15,508 nt of DNA from Clostridia bacterium (GCA_017509065.1 JAFWQM010000040.1:1-15508), one strand, 5' to 3'; counted from the first letter of the stretch, positions 6,463 through 13,645 are shown. Made by a program: numbers and translations. The notes: generated by a model from the letters alone, not told the origin.

Positions 6463-6511
6463 CTGGGCGCTCCGCGCGCCCAGACCTGCGGCAAGGGATT
6501 TCATCCCTTGC
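6463..6511. repeat. Pair of strong GC-rich hairpins
   Basis: CTGGGCGC (6463-6470) pairs with GCGCCCAG (6476-6483). A second hairpin has GCAAGGGAT (6491-6499), a TTC loop and ATCCCTTGC (6503-6511). Upstream AGCGCCAG (about 6445-6452) could compete for the CTGGGCGCT arm, giving alternative folds. There is no coding potential. They look like members of a dispersed intergenic palindrome family rather than a simple terminator. Confidence 0.6.
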
Positions 6512-6589
6512 ATCCCAATAGGCGAATTTACTTGGATAGGTAGAGAAAACAACCTTCGCCAGTCGATATGGGGTTACGGAAAGTTAGTG

Positions 6590-6714
6590 GCTTCTGGCCC
6601 AAGAAAGCCCGGGAAAAGCCCAGGGGAAAGCTCGCTTTCCCCTGGGCTTATTCCCTGGCTTTCCCCGGACGCAAAGCGTCCGGGCAGGCGTCTTTCAGAC
6701 GCCGGGCCAGAAGC
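6590..6714. other. 125-nt segment folding as a near-perfect four-way junction
   Basis: The outer stem is 11 bp, GCTTCTGGCCC (6590-6600) with GGGCCAGAAGC (6704-6714). Inside it are three arms. Arm 1 pairs 6604-6615 with 6651-6662 (one mismatch) and 6616-6631 with 6634-6649 (16 perfect pairs). Arm 2 is CCCGGACGC/GCGTCCGGG (6664-6672, 6676-6684) with an AAA loop. Arm 3 is GGCGTCT/AGACGCC (6687-6693, 6697-6703) with a TTC loop. Only about six bases outside the loops are unpaired, apart from single bulges. There is no open frame and no tRNA features. It could be a structured RNA, a cruciform-forming repeat, or a non-autonomous mobile repeat. I do not recognise it as a known family. Confidence 0.8.
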
Positions 6715-6750
6715 ATGACGTAACAAGTTTGTTTTTAACTTTTAAGCAAC

Positions 6751-6848
6751 AGCGGGAACAAATTATGACCAACCAGTCATGTAACTTCCGCTATTGCGGG
6801 TCCAGGGGCCTCAGGCCCCTGGTTCGGGTCTGGGGCGAACAGCCCCAG
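6751..6848. repeat. Cluster of three further palindromes
   Basis: ATGAC/GTCAT (6765-6769, 6776-6780) is nested within AGCGGGAA and TTCCGCT (6751-6758, 6786-6792). CCAGGGGCC/GGCCCCTGG (6802-6810, 6814-6822) has a TCA loop. CTGGGGC/GCCCCAG (6830-6836, 6842-6848) has a five-base loop. They sit just after the 3' end of the VOR operon, where a terminator is expected, but no T-run follows on the minus strand. They may stabilise the mRNA 3' end or be repeat-family members. Confidence 0.6.
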
Positions 6849-6880
6849 CGTAACCCTGCTGTGGATGTGAAAGCTTGAAA

Positions 6881-7405
6881 TCATTCTTTCATGAACGCCT
6901 GTTTGTTCAGCGGGATGAGGGCGGCTTTGCGGCCGGAGAAGACCTTTTCAAACACCTTGAACACGGTTTCCACCTGCACCACGCCGGTGCCGCGCACGAC
7001 CTCGCCCAGCATGGCCATGTTGGCCACCTTATCGTTGCCCAGCTTCGCGCAGCGGGCGGCGAGATCGACGGCCACAGCCTTGATGTCGGTTCGCTCGGGC
7101 TTGCGGTCAATGATGGATTCGTTGTAGAACATGTAGCCGCCCGCCTTCACCATGGGCTCAAACTTGTCCATGGAGGGCCGGTTCATGACCACGGCGATGT
7201 CCGCTTCGTAAATCAGCGGGGAGGACACGGGCTTGTCGCTGACAACTACGGTGCAGTTAGCAGTGCCGCCGCGCATTTCCGGGCCGTAGGAGGGCAGGAA
7301 GGTGGCTTCCTTGCCTTCGAGCATGGCGGCGTAGGTGATGATCTGGCCCATCAGCAGCACGCCCTGGCCGCCGGAACCGGCGAAAAACATTTTGTAGGTA
7401 CTCAT
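6881..7405 (-). CDS. 2-oxoacid:ferredoxin oxidoreductase (VOR-type), gamma subunit
   Basis: The product has 174 residues. It is the gamma domain that helps bind coenzyme A in pyruvate/2-oxoacid:ferredoxin oxidoreductases. The N-terminus has FAGSGGQGVLLMGQII, the family glycine motif. SYGPEMRGGTANCTVVVSD follows, the conserved EMRGG element. The reaction is 2-oxoacid + CoA + oxidised ferredoxin to acyl-CoA + CO2 + reduced ferredoxin, and it is reversible. I chose ATG 7405, which overlaps the beta-subunit stop as ATGA. The longer frame to 7477 has no family similarity. It is the last gene of the operon. The specific substrate is inferred from the alpha subunit. Confidence 0.94.
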   Translation of the reverse strand: MSTYKMFFAGSGGQGVLLMGQIITYAAMLEGKEATFLPSYGPEMRGGTANCTVVVSDKPVSSPLIYEADIAVVMNRPSMDKFEPMVKAGGYMFYNESIIDRKPERTDIKAVAVDLAARCAKLGNDKVANMAMLGEVVRGTGVVQVETVFKVFEKVFSGRKAALIPLNKQAFMKE

Positions 7406-8154
7406 GCCTGCTCCTCCTCCTTCGGCTCCTTGATGACGCCCAGGGGATAATACGCCATCACGTTGTTGCGCACCCATTCCAGCGCTTTCACCGGGGGCAG
7501 GCCCCAGTTGGTGGGGCAGGTGGAGAGGAATTCGACGAGCGTAAAGCCCAGGCCCTTTTTCTGAATCTCAAAGGCCCGGCGCACAGCCTTTTTCGCCTGG
7601 CGGATGTGGGCGGGGCTGTCCAGCGCCACGCGTTCCACGTAGGCCGCGCCGTCGATAGAGCCCAGCATTTCGCTCATTTTCACGGGCATACCGTTCAGTT
7701 CCTTACTGCGGCCGTCCTGGCTGGTGGTGCTCTTCTGGCCGATCAGGGTGGTGGGGGCCATCTGGCCACCGGTCATGCCGTAAATGCCGTTGTTGATGAA
7801 GAAGGTGGAGAACTTTTCCCCGCGTACAGCGGCATGGACGATTTCGCCGGTGCCGATGGAGGCCAGGTCGCCGTCGCCCTGGTAGGTGAACACAATCTTA
7901 TCAGGGTGTACCCGCCGGATGCCGCTGGCCACGGCGGGAGCGCGGCCATGGGCGGCCTCGCACATATCCACGTTCATGTATTCATGGGCGGTAACGGAGC
8001 AGCCAATGGGGGCCACGCCGATGGTGTTGCCAAGCTCGCCCATTTCATCCAGCACTTCCATGATAATACGGTGGGCGATGCCGTGGGTGCAGCCGGGGCA
8101 GTAATGGGTGGGCACGTCGGTCATGCCCTTGGTGTATTCAAAAATGGGCTTCAT
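7402..8154 (-). CDS. 2-oxoacid:ferredoxin oxidoreductase (VOR-type), TPP-binding beta subunit
   Basis: The product has 250 residues and is the thiamine-diphosphate subunit where decarboxylation or carboxylation takes place. CPGCTHGIAHR (19-29) carries the conserved cysteine pair. GVAPIGCSV and HGRAPAVASGIRR (69-81) follow. GDGD (93-96) and NN (121-122) form the TPP/Mg2+ motif, then GIYGMTGGQMAPTT. The length matches separate beta subunits of four-subunit enzymes (2-oxoisovalerate or 2-oxoglutarate type). It overlaps both neighbours by 4 bp (ATGA), implying coupled translation and fixed stoichiometry. Confidence 0.95.
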   Translation of the reverse strand: MKPIFEYTKGMTDVPTHYCPGCTHGIAHRIIMEVLDEMGELGNTIGVAPIGCSVTAHEYMNVDMCEAAHGRAPAVASGIRRVHPDKIVFTYQGDGDLASIGTGEIVHAAVRGEKFSTFFINNGIYGMTGGQMAPTTLIGQKSTTSQDGRSKELNGMPVKMSEMLGSIDGAAYVERVALDSPAHIRQAKKAVRRAFEIQKKGLGFTLVEFLSTCPTNWGLPPVKALEWVRNNVMAYYPLGVIKEPKEEEQA

Positions 8155-9245
8155 TTCAATCCCTCCAATACAGCCTTGGCCCGCGCGGCCACTTCCAGGG
8201 AGGTGGGCACCATGCCGCCGGTGCGGTGGGCCAGGAACGCGGGCAGACGTCCGTTCAGCGCCAATTGCACATCGGTGATCATCTGGCCCATGGACAGCTC
8301 CACGGAAACGACAGCTTTGGTGGTGCCGTAGTCGATTTCGTCAAACGCCTTGTTGGGGAAGGGCCACAGGCTGATGGGCCGGATGAGGCCCGCCTTGACG
8401 CCCTGCTCCGCCAACACTTCGCAGGCTTCGCGGCAGATGCGGGCGGTGGTACCGAAGGCGACCAGCACGACTTCCGCGCCCTTCAGGTTTTCGGTTTCGT
8501 ACCGGCACAGTTCCTTTTCGGCCCGGGCGTACTTCTCAAACAGCTTTTCCACATGCTTTTCCAGGTCCTCGGGCTTCATGCGCAGGGACTTGACCACGCG
8601 GCGGTTCTTGTCGCCGCCCCGGTCATTGTATCCAGTGATGGCCCAGTCCCGCACGCCCGCGATTTCATTAGGCTTGGGAACAGGCTTAAACTCCGGCAGG
8701 CGCACGGGCTCCATCATCTGGCCGATCATGCCATCGGCCAAAATCATGATAGGATTGCGCCACTGTTGGGCCAGCTCGGTGCCTTCATAGAGCAGGTCGA
8801 CGGCTTCCTGGATGGAGCTTGGGGCGAACACGGGAATCCGGTAGTCGCCGTTGCCGCCGCCGCGGGTGACCTGGTAATAGTCCGCCTGGCCGGGCTGGAT
8901 GCCGCCGATGCCGGGGCCGCCGCGAGAGACGTTCATGACCAGCAGGGGCACTTCGGCAGAGCACAGGAAGCTCATGCCCTCCTGCATCAGGGCGATGCCG
9001 GGAGAGGACGAGGAAATAAACACCGTGCCGCCCGCAGCGCCAGCGCCGTAGGACATGTTGATGGCGCCCAGCTCGCTTTCCGCCTGCACGAAATATCCGC
9101 CGTGCTTGGGCAGCTCCCGGCTCATATACTCGGGAACCTCGCTCTGGGGCGTGATGGGATAGCCGAAATACATCCGCGCGCCGCCGCGAATGGCGGCTTC
9201 GGCAAAGGCTTCGTTGCCTTTCATGAGCACTTTATCGGTGGTCAT
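8151..9245 (-). CDS. vorB: 2-oxoisovalerate-type ferredoxin oxidoreductase, alpha subunit (VorB in common annotation)
   Basis: The product has 364 residues and is the pyrimidine-binding/alpha subunit. It begins [54 protein letters not shown] and [13 protein letters not shown] follow, then [20 protein letters not shown] and [12 protein letters not shown]. This pattern is the 3-methyl-2-oxobutanoate dehydrogenase subunit VorB family as used in genome annotation. Other schemes call the alpha subunit VorA. The substrate would be 2-oxoisovalerate and related branched-chain 2-oxoacids from valine, leucine and isoleucine. An aromatic or 2-oxoglutarate substrate is not excluded. The start ATG overlaps the ferredoxin stop. 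Confidence 0.93.
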   Translation of the reverse strand: MTTDKVLMKGNEAFAEAAIRGGARMYFGYPITPQSEVPEYMSRELPKHGGYFVQAESELGAINMSYGAGAAGGTVFISSSSPGIALMQEGMSFLCSAEVPLLVMNVSRGGPGIGGIQPGQADYYQVTRGGGNGDYRIPVFAPSSIQEAVDLLYEGTELAQQWRNPIMILADGMIGQMMEPVRLPEFKPVPKPNEIAGVRDWAITGYNDRGGDKNRRVVKSLRMKPEDLEKHVEKLFEKYARAEKELCRYETENLKGAEVVLVAFGTTARICREACEVLAEQGVKAGLIRPISLWPFPNKAFDEIDYGTTKAVVSVELSMGQMITDVQLALNGRLPAFLAHRTGGMVPTSLEVAARAKAVLEGLK

Positions 9246-9469
9246 TGGTCGCCCTCCTCCTTCTCATAGATGGCAATGGCCCCGTCAGGGCACATCAAGG
9301 CGCAGCTCTGGCAGCCGATACACGCTTCCTGGTTCACCGCGCAGGCAGGGTGATACCCCTTGGCGTTGACCTGGCTGGACATGCCGATCACGCCCTTGGG
9401 GCAGGCGTTCCGGCAAAGCTCGCACCCTTTGCACCTTTCCGGACGGAAAACAAGCTGGAACGAACGCAT
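9242..9469 (-). CDS. 2x[4Fe-4S] ferredoxin, delta subunit of the oxidoreductase
   Basis: A bacterial-type ferredoxin of 75 residues with two complete CxxCxxCxxxCP motifs, Cys13/16/19/23 and Cys50/53/56/60. It passes electrons between the TPP centre and the soluble ferredoxin pool. [12 protein letters not shown] near the N-terminus is typical of delta subunits of VOR/KOR enzymes. The ATG at 9469 follows AGGAGGAGAAAGAA and overlaps the alpha-subunit gene at its other end by 4 bp. It starts 31 bp after the P-loop ATPase gene. Confidence 0.95.
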   Translation of the reverse strand: MRSFQLVFRPERCKGCELCRNACPKGVIGMSSQVNAKGYHPACAVNQEACIGCQSCALMCPDGAIAIYEKEEGDQ

Positions 9470-9500
9470 TTCTTTCTCCTCCTAAGTTTAACAAGATGGC

Positions 9501-10187
9501 TTATTTATCCAGATATGCGGGTCGCATATACAGTCCCAGGGGACGCAGCGGGGCAATGTCCGCCATCTCCTCCGGGACCACGATGCCCGCGGGATAACAG
9601 GTAAAAAATAAGGGAATGTTCATTTCTTTGGAGAGGGCTTCCGCCTTTTCGTAGCCTTCGCGGATGATCTCCGGCGTGGTTTCACGCAGCAGGTGGGTGT
9701 TGTTCACAAGACCTGTGACGGGGATTTGCAATTCATTCTGAATCGCCTCCACGTGCTCCCGGCAGGTGTCGACGTCCCGGGTCTCATAGCGGCGGAAGTT
9801 CACCACAGCCCACAGCTCATGATCGTTGCCCTCAAAGTATTTGCCGAACTGCCGCAGCACCCGCGCCCCGGCGTCGTTGCCGCCCAGGTCGATGATGGTC
9901 TGGCAGCCCGCATCCTCCAGCGGCGCGCGCAGGGCGGCGGTCAGGGCGGGAAGCTCCGCCGTGGCCCCGGTGGAGTTGTACACGTCGCCGTACAGGGCAA
10001 CGCCGTTTTCCTCCAGCAGCGCCTTGCGCTCCCGGGAACGGAAGTAAGGGTTCGCCACGTCCAGATCGACCACAGCCAGCCGGGGATACGCCCGCGTTTC
10101 TTCCTTCGCCAGCTCCAGCGCCAGGCTCACCGCCAGCTCGGTCTTCCCGCTGCCGTAATGCCCGGCAATCACGATCATCCGCCGCAA
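9501..10187 (-). CDS. P-loop ATPase, CobQ/ParA-like, first gene of the VOR operon
   Basis: The product has 228 residues and a SIMIBI-type P-loop. Walker A is GHYGSGKT (9-16), the switch-like segment is VVDLDVANPYFRSRERK, and Walker B is TIIDLGGNDAGARVL. VNFRRYETRD and LVNNTHLLRET follow, the latter resembling a base-recognition NxxxL element. It lacks cysteines for an iron-sulfur carrier of the ApbC kind. The start is TTG at 10187, since GGGGGAGAG lies just upstream; ATG 10178 is the alternative. Genes of this type occur beside 2-oxoacid:ferredoxin oxidoreductases in Clostridia. Its role is not established, and an assembly, metallochaperone or regulatory function is only inference. Confidence 0.82.
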   Translation of the reverse strand: MRRMIVIAGHYGSGKTELAVSLALELAKEETRAYPRLAVVDLDVANPYFRSRERKALLEENGVALYGDVYNSTGATAELPALTAALRAPLEDAGCQTIIDLGGNDAGARVLRQFGKYFEGNDHELWAVVNFRRYETRDVDTCREHVEAIQNELQIPVTGLVNNTHLLRETTPEIIREGYEKAEALSKEMNIPLFFTCYPAGIVVPEEMADIAPLRPLGLYMRPAYLDK

Positions 10188-10231
10188 TAGTCTCTCCCCC
10201 TTTCCGTGCTTTAGTAGGAAGCGCTTTTCTC

Positions 10232-10260
10232 ATTATGGCGCGGCGTGCGAAAAATGTCAA
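10232..10260 (-). promoter_or_regulatory. Promoter of the VOR operon
   Basis: On the minus strand TTGACA (10260-10255) and CATAAT (10237-10232) are separated by 17 bp. The leader to the TTG start is about 35-40 nt. It is divergent from the T-box promoter, with about 55 bp between the two -35 boxes. Confidence 0.8.
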
Positions 10261-10315
10261 CCCACAATCTTTGTATTTCTTTTGTATACATCAACAAATA
10301 TCACGGAAAAAGATG
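10261..10315. promoter_or_regulatory. Shared AT-rich region between divergent promoters
   Basis: The 55 bp between the two -35 boxes is AT-rich and contains TTTGTATACATC, with GTATAC at its centre. It is the obvious place for a regulator to act on both directions. The XRE domain of the downstream synthetase is a candidate, but no operator repeat is strong enough to assert. Confidence 0.35.
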
Positions 10316-10344
10316 TTGACTTTTCCTCCGTTCTCTGTTAAACT
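10316..10344 (+). promoter_or_regulatory. Promoter of the T-box-controlled synthetase gene
   Basis: TTGACT (10316-10321) and TAAACT (10339-10344) are spaced by 17 bp. Transcription would begin near 10351, just at the 5' edge of T-box stem I. Confidence 0.7.
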
Positions 10345-10350
10345 ACACCC

Positions 10351-10626
10351 AATCGCATACCAAAGGCAATGACGAAGAAGGCAGGATTTTGCGTCCACCG
10401 AAAGAGAGCCGGGGCAGCTGAAAACCGGCGGCGGAAAAAATCCAGGCTGTGGCTTCCGAGCCGGGCGCTTGAACAGGATAGTAGGGCGTCCCGTCACCGC
10501 CGCGTCAGGGCGGAGAGCTTCAACAGGAGCCCATGAGCGGCGCTGCAAAGCGCAATTTGAGTGGTACCGCGAGCTGAAAGAAAACAATCAGCCCGTCTCA
10601 AAGAAAACACTTTGGGGCGGGTTTTT
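10351..10626 (+). promoter_or_regulatory. T-box riboswitch, specifier read as GUG (Val)
   Basis: A full T-box leader. The conserved T-box UGGUACCGCG is at 10562-10571. Stem I has AAUGACGAAG near its base, AGAGAGCC and GCUGAAAACCGGC in the distal loops (about 10402-10428), and a helix GGAUUUU/AAAAUCC (10384-10390, 10437-10443). Below it GAAG (10374-10377) pairs with CUUC (10453-10456), and GGC with GCC across a kink-turn-like AAUGA/CGA. The codon slot before the purine and CUUC is GUG (10449-10451). A stem GCGCU/AGCGC precedes the T-box. UGGU predicts a tRNA with A73. That fits Val, Leu or Phe and disfavours Trp, whose gene in this window has G73. Uncharged tRNA should stabilise the antiterminator. 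The T-box is certain; the specifier is moderately supported. Confidence 0.93.
10592..10626 (+). terminator. T-box terminator
   Basis: CCCGTCTCAAAG (10592-10603) pairs with CTTTGGGGCGGG (10610-10621), twelve pairs with two G-U, around an AAAACA loop. TTTTT follows. The GTCTC part is the same segment that pairs with GAG before the T-box in the antiterminator, so the two folds exclude each other. Confidence 0.92.
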
Positions 10627-10657
10627 ATCTGCCCGAATGACAAGGAGGGTTTCCCCT

Positions 10658-12934
10658 ATGCCCAGCACGCCCCAGGCCCCCGCCATGCTGCGGGATGTGG
10701 CCGCCCGTATCCGCGAACTGAAAGAAATTTCCGGCTTCACCACCGCCGAGCTGGCCCGCATGACAGGCTTCAGCGAAGGCGAAGTGAGCCAGTACGAGAC
10801 CGGCACGGTGGAAATGCCGTTCTCCTTCGTGCATAAAGCCGCCATCGCCTTCGGCGTGGACATGATGGATCTGATCGAGGGCACCAGTCCCCGCCTGTCC
10901 AACTACACCATCACGCGACACGGCCAGGGCGAAGTGGTCACGGACAACGAAGGCATCCTGATGCGCAACCTGGCCCCCCTGTTCCGCAAGCGCATCGTGG
11001 AGCCTTACCTGACCCGGTATTCCTACGACCCCAAGCTCCAGGCCGCGCCCATCGAGACCGTCAGCCACCCCGGTCAGGAATTCGATTACATCCTCTCCGG
11101 CGTGCTGCGGGCCCAGATCGGCGAGCATACCGAAACCCTGCGGCAGGGAGACTCCATCTTCTTTGACTCCTCCACCCCCCACGGTCTCATCGCCGCCGAG
11201 GGCCAGGACTGCGTGTTCCTGGCCGTGGTCATCCCCGGCGAAGAATCGGAAGAAAACACCCACGTGCGCGCCGTCGCCGCGCCTGCACCCGCGAAAGCCG
11301 CCACCATCGCCGATCGGTACATCGACACCACGGTCAATGAAGTCGGCACGCCAACGTCCATTTCTTATCACAACATCGACCGCTTCAACTTCGCATTCGA
11401 TATCATGGACGAGCTGGCCAAAGAGCATCCCGACCAGATGGCCATGCTGCACCTGGATATCAATAAAAAGGAGCGGCGCTTCACCTTCGAGGACTTCCGT
11501 AAACTGTCCAACCGCGCGGCGAACTACTACAAGTCCCTGGGTATCAAGCGCGGCGATCGGATCATGCTGGTGCTCCGGCGGCAGTACCACTTCTGGATCA
11601 CCATGCTGGCCATGGAAAAGCTGGGCGCGGTGGTCATCCCGGCCACCGACCAATTGCTGTGCAAGGACTACATTTACCGCTTCCAGACCGGCGAGGTCAG
11701 CGGCATCATCTGCACCAGCCACGGCCAGGCGGCGGGCGAAATCGAAAAGGCGCTGCCCGAATGCCCCAACGTGAAGCACCTGGTTTACTGCGGCGGCAGC
11801 CGGGAGGGCTGGCACGACTTTGACACGGAATACGCCGACTACTCCTCCCACTTCGAGCGGGCCGACGACGCCCCCGGCGGGGATGACCCCATGCTCATGT
11901 TCTTTACCTCCGGCACCACGGGCTATCCCAAGCTGGTGTGCCACAGCCACAAGTATCCCTTGGGCCACTACATCACCGCCAAGTACTGGCACAACGTGAT
12001 GCCCGGCAAGCTGCACCTGACCATCTCCGACACCGGCTGGGCCAAAGCCTGCTGGGGCAAAATCTTCGGCCAGTGGCTGTGCGAGGCGGCGCTGTTCGTC
12101 TATGACTTTGACCGCTTCCACGCCAGCGACATCCTGCCGCTCTTCAAGGAATACGATATCAAGACCTTCTGCGCCCCGCCCACCATGTACCGCATGCTCA
12201 TCAAGGAAGACCTGAGCAAGTACGATTTGAGTTCCATTGTCCACGCCTCCATCGCGGGCGAAGCGCTGAATCCCGAGGTGTTCCAAAAGTTCAAGGAGGC
12301 CACCGGCCTTTCCATCATGGAGGGCTTCGGCCAGAGCGAATCCGCCATCATCATCGGCAACCTCACCGGCATGATCCCCAAGCCCGGCTCCATGGGCAAG
12401 CCCGTGCCGCTGTATGACGTGGACCTGGTGGATCACGACGGCAAGCCCGTGCCCGTGGGTGAGGTGGGCGAAATCGTCATCCGCACCGACCACGGCCCCG
12501 CCTGCGGCCTGCTGACCGGCTATTACGGAAGCGACGACCGCAACGTGAACGGCAACTGGCACGATGACCTCTATCACACCGGCGACACCGCCTGGCGGGA
12601 TGAGGACGGCTACTTCTGGTATGTGGGCCGGGTGGACGACCTGATCAAATCCTCCGGCTACCGCATCGGACCGTTCGAGATCGAATCGGTTATCATGGAA
12701 CTGCCCTACGTGCTGGAGTGCGGCGTTTCCGCCGCGCCCGACCCCGTCCGTGGCCAGGTGGTCAAGGCCAGCATCGTGTTGATCAAGGGCAAGGAAGGTA
12801 CAGAAGAACTCAAGAAGGAAATTCAAAGCTACGTAAAACAGCGTACTGCGCCGTACAAATATCCCCGCATCGTGGTCTTCAAGGACGAGTTGCCTAAGAC
12901 CACCAGCGGCAAGATCCAGCGCGCGCTGCTGTAA
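10658..12934 (+). CDS. XRE-cupin-acyl-CoA synthetase (AMP-forming) fusion
   Basis: A three-domain protein of 758 residues. Residues about 10-62 form an XRE helix-turn-helix (RIRELKEISGFTTAELARMT, then VSQYETG). Residues about 120-200 form a cupin with HPGQEFDYILSG and STPHG. From about 225 there is an AMP-forming acyl-CoA synthetase. Its motifs are FTSGTTGYPK (about 416), SDTGWAKACWGKIFGQW, GFGQSE (about 556), YHTGD (about 638) and the catalytic lysine in TTSGKIQ (about 752). The sequence is closest to medium-chain synthetases (MACS/ACSM type), which make acyl-CoA from acid, ATP and CoA. I chose ATG 10658, after AAGGAGGG (10642-10649). A longer frame to 10469 only reads through the T-box. It is T-box controlled and divergent from the VOR operon. 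A branched-chain acid substrate is inferred. The XRE-cupin part could sense a ligand and bind DNA. Confidence 0.95.
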   Translation: MPSTPQAPAMLRDVAARIRELKEISGFTTAELARMTGFSEGEVSQYETGTVEMPFSFVHKAAIAFGVDMMDLIEGTSPRLSNYTITRHGQGEVVTDNEGILMRNLAPLFRKRIVEPYLTRYSYDPKLQAAPIETVSHPGQEFDYILSGVLRAQIGEHTETLRQGDSIFFDSSTPHGLIAAEGQDCVFLAVVIPGEESEENTHVRAVAAPAPAKAATIADRYIDTTVNEVGTPTSISYHNIDRFNFAFDIMDELAKEHPDQMAMLHLDINKKERRFTFEDFRKLSNRAANYYKSLGIKRGDRIMLVLRRQYHFWITMLAMEKLGAVVIPATDQLLCKDYIYRFQTGEVSGIICTSHGQAAGEIEKALPECPNVKHLVYCGGSREGWHDFDTEYADYSSHFERADDAPGGDDPMLMFFTSGTTGYPKLVCHSHKYPLGHYITAKYWHNVMPGKLHLTISDTGWAKACWGKIFGQWLCEAALFVYDFDRFHASDILPLFKEYDIKTFCAPPTMYRMLIKEDLSKYDLSSIVHASIAGEALNPEVFQKFKEATGLSIMEGFGQSESAIIIGNLTGMIPKPGSMGKPVPLYDVDLVDHDGKPVPVGEVGEIVIRTDHGPACGLLTGYYGSDDRNVNGNWHDDLYHTGDTAWRDEDGYFWYVGRVDDLIKSSGYRIGPFEIESVIMELPYVLECGVSAAPDPVRGQVVKASIVLIKGKEGTEELKKEIQSYVKQRTAPYKYPRIVVFKDELPKTTSGKIQRALL

Positions 12935-12966
12935 GGCAGTTTTTTCAAACGAATTTGCCTTTTCTT
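12933..12966 (+). terminator. Weak terminator after the synthetase gene
   Basis: AAGGCA (12933-12938) can pair with TGCCTT (12956-12961), followed by TTTCTTT. The stem starts on the stop codon and has only six pairs, so the call is tentative. Confidence 0.35.
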
Positions 12967-13006
12967 TACATCCCGAATCAACGAGGTGACTTGAAATATG
13001 TTTTTC

Positions 13007-13645
13007 GGGGCTGTCTCAAAATGTCAAAAACAATTAGGCAAGAGAGGCAGCCCTCTTTCTATGCAAGAATGGGAAAAGATTAAGAAAAAGCGTTAAGCAA
13101 ATAAAAACCATTGAATAAGTGCGGATATTACCAGAAAATAGGAAAAAGAATCATAAACCAACGGGAAAATCTTTCGAAATAAACAAGACCGTTCCCAAAC
13201 GGTTAAATTTGGTTTTTATAATGGAGCTTGAGATTGTTCAGATCCAGTGAAAACAGCAGCCATTCAGCTTTGACCTTATCCTTGCCCCGAAGGAGGAATT
13301 GACGGAAAAGTAAGCGAAAAAACCTTCGGCCTGGATGGAACGGTTGATTCGGAGCAGCTTGCCTTCGGGAGATGTATTTATTTCTTCCATAGTCTCCCGT
13401 TGCCGTTGGAAGCGTTTGAAGACATAGAGGACTTTATGCCTCTCTTCCAAGGGCTTCTTGCTGTCGCCCACTTTGATGAATCTCTCTTTCATGGGGCATC
13501 TCTCGCAACTGTCACATTCATACACGCTGGTAGTGATCTGGAAGCCGGAAGCCGATTTGGAATGCTTCTGGTTATCTTTAGTATCCATGTAACATCTAAA
13601 GATTGATAATCGGATACAGCCTCTTGAGCTTGATCCAATTATCAA
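13007..13645 (-). mobile_element. IS1182-family insertion sequence remnant
   Basis: GGGGCTGTCTCAAAA at 13007-13021 resembles the terminal inverted repeat of IS1182-type elements, and it lies downstream of a decayed transposase in the expected orientation. The other end is missing. Similarity stops near the 29-bp palindrome at 13585. The GGGCTG of the end can also pair with CAGCCC (13049-13054). Confidence 0.65.
13203..13645 (-). pseudogene. IS1182-type transposase, C-terminal remnant with frameshifts
   Basis: The frame from 13645 down has SVYECDSCERCPMKERFIK, the cysteine cluster of IS1182 transposases. TSPEGKLLRINRSIQAEG is the conserved region before the last catalytic acidic residue. After AEGFF about ten codons are lost and the frame shifts. 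The next frame reads RQFLLRGKDKVKAEWLLFSL and LDLNNLKLHYKNQI with a stop at 13203. A third frame continues with NRLGTVLF, again family-like. The N-terminal two thirds are absent. The first ~25 codons of the open frame come from the palindrome sequence and are not transposase. The gene is clearly inactive. Confidence 0.8.

Noticed and set aside
8226..9269. Plus-strand open frame of 347 codons
   Set aside because: It mirrors the VOR alpha-subunit gene, has no recognisable motif and no good ribosome binding site.
10445..10456. UGG (Trp) or UUC (Phe) as T-box specifier
   Set aside because: UGG would need a G73-compatible antiterminator, but UGGU fits A73 and the tRNA-Trp here has G73. UUC would lie in the helix that pairs with GAAG. 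GUG fits the loop better, though Phe is not fully excluded.
10469..10657. N-terminal extension of the synthetase into the leader
   Set aside because: It would translate the T-box and terminator. The strong ribosome binding site and the XRE domain start support ATG 10658.
10625..12826. Very long minus-strand open frame (733 codons) opposite the synthetase gene
   Set aside because: The plus strand has all acyl-CoA synthetase motifs. The antisense product is a Gly/Val/His-rich string with no domain, as expected from GC-rich codons read backwards.
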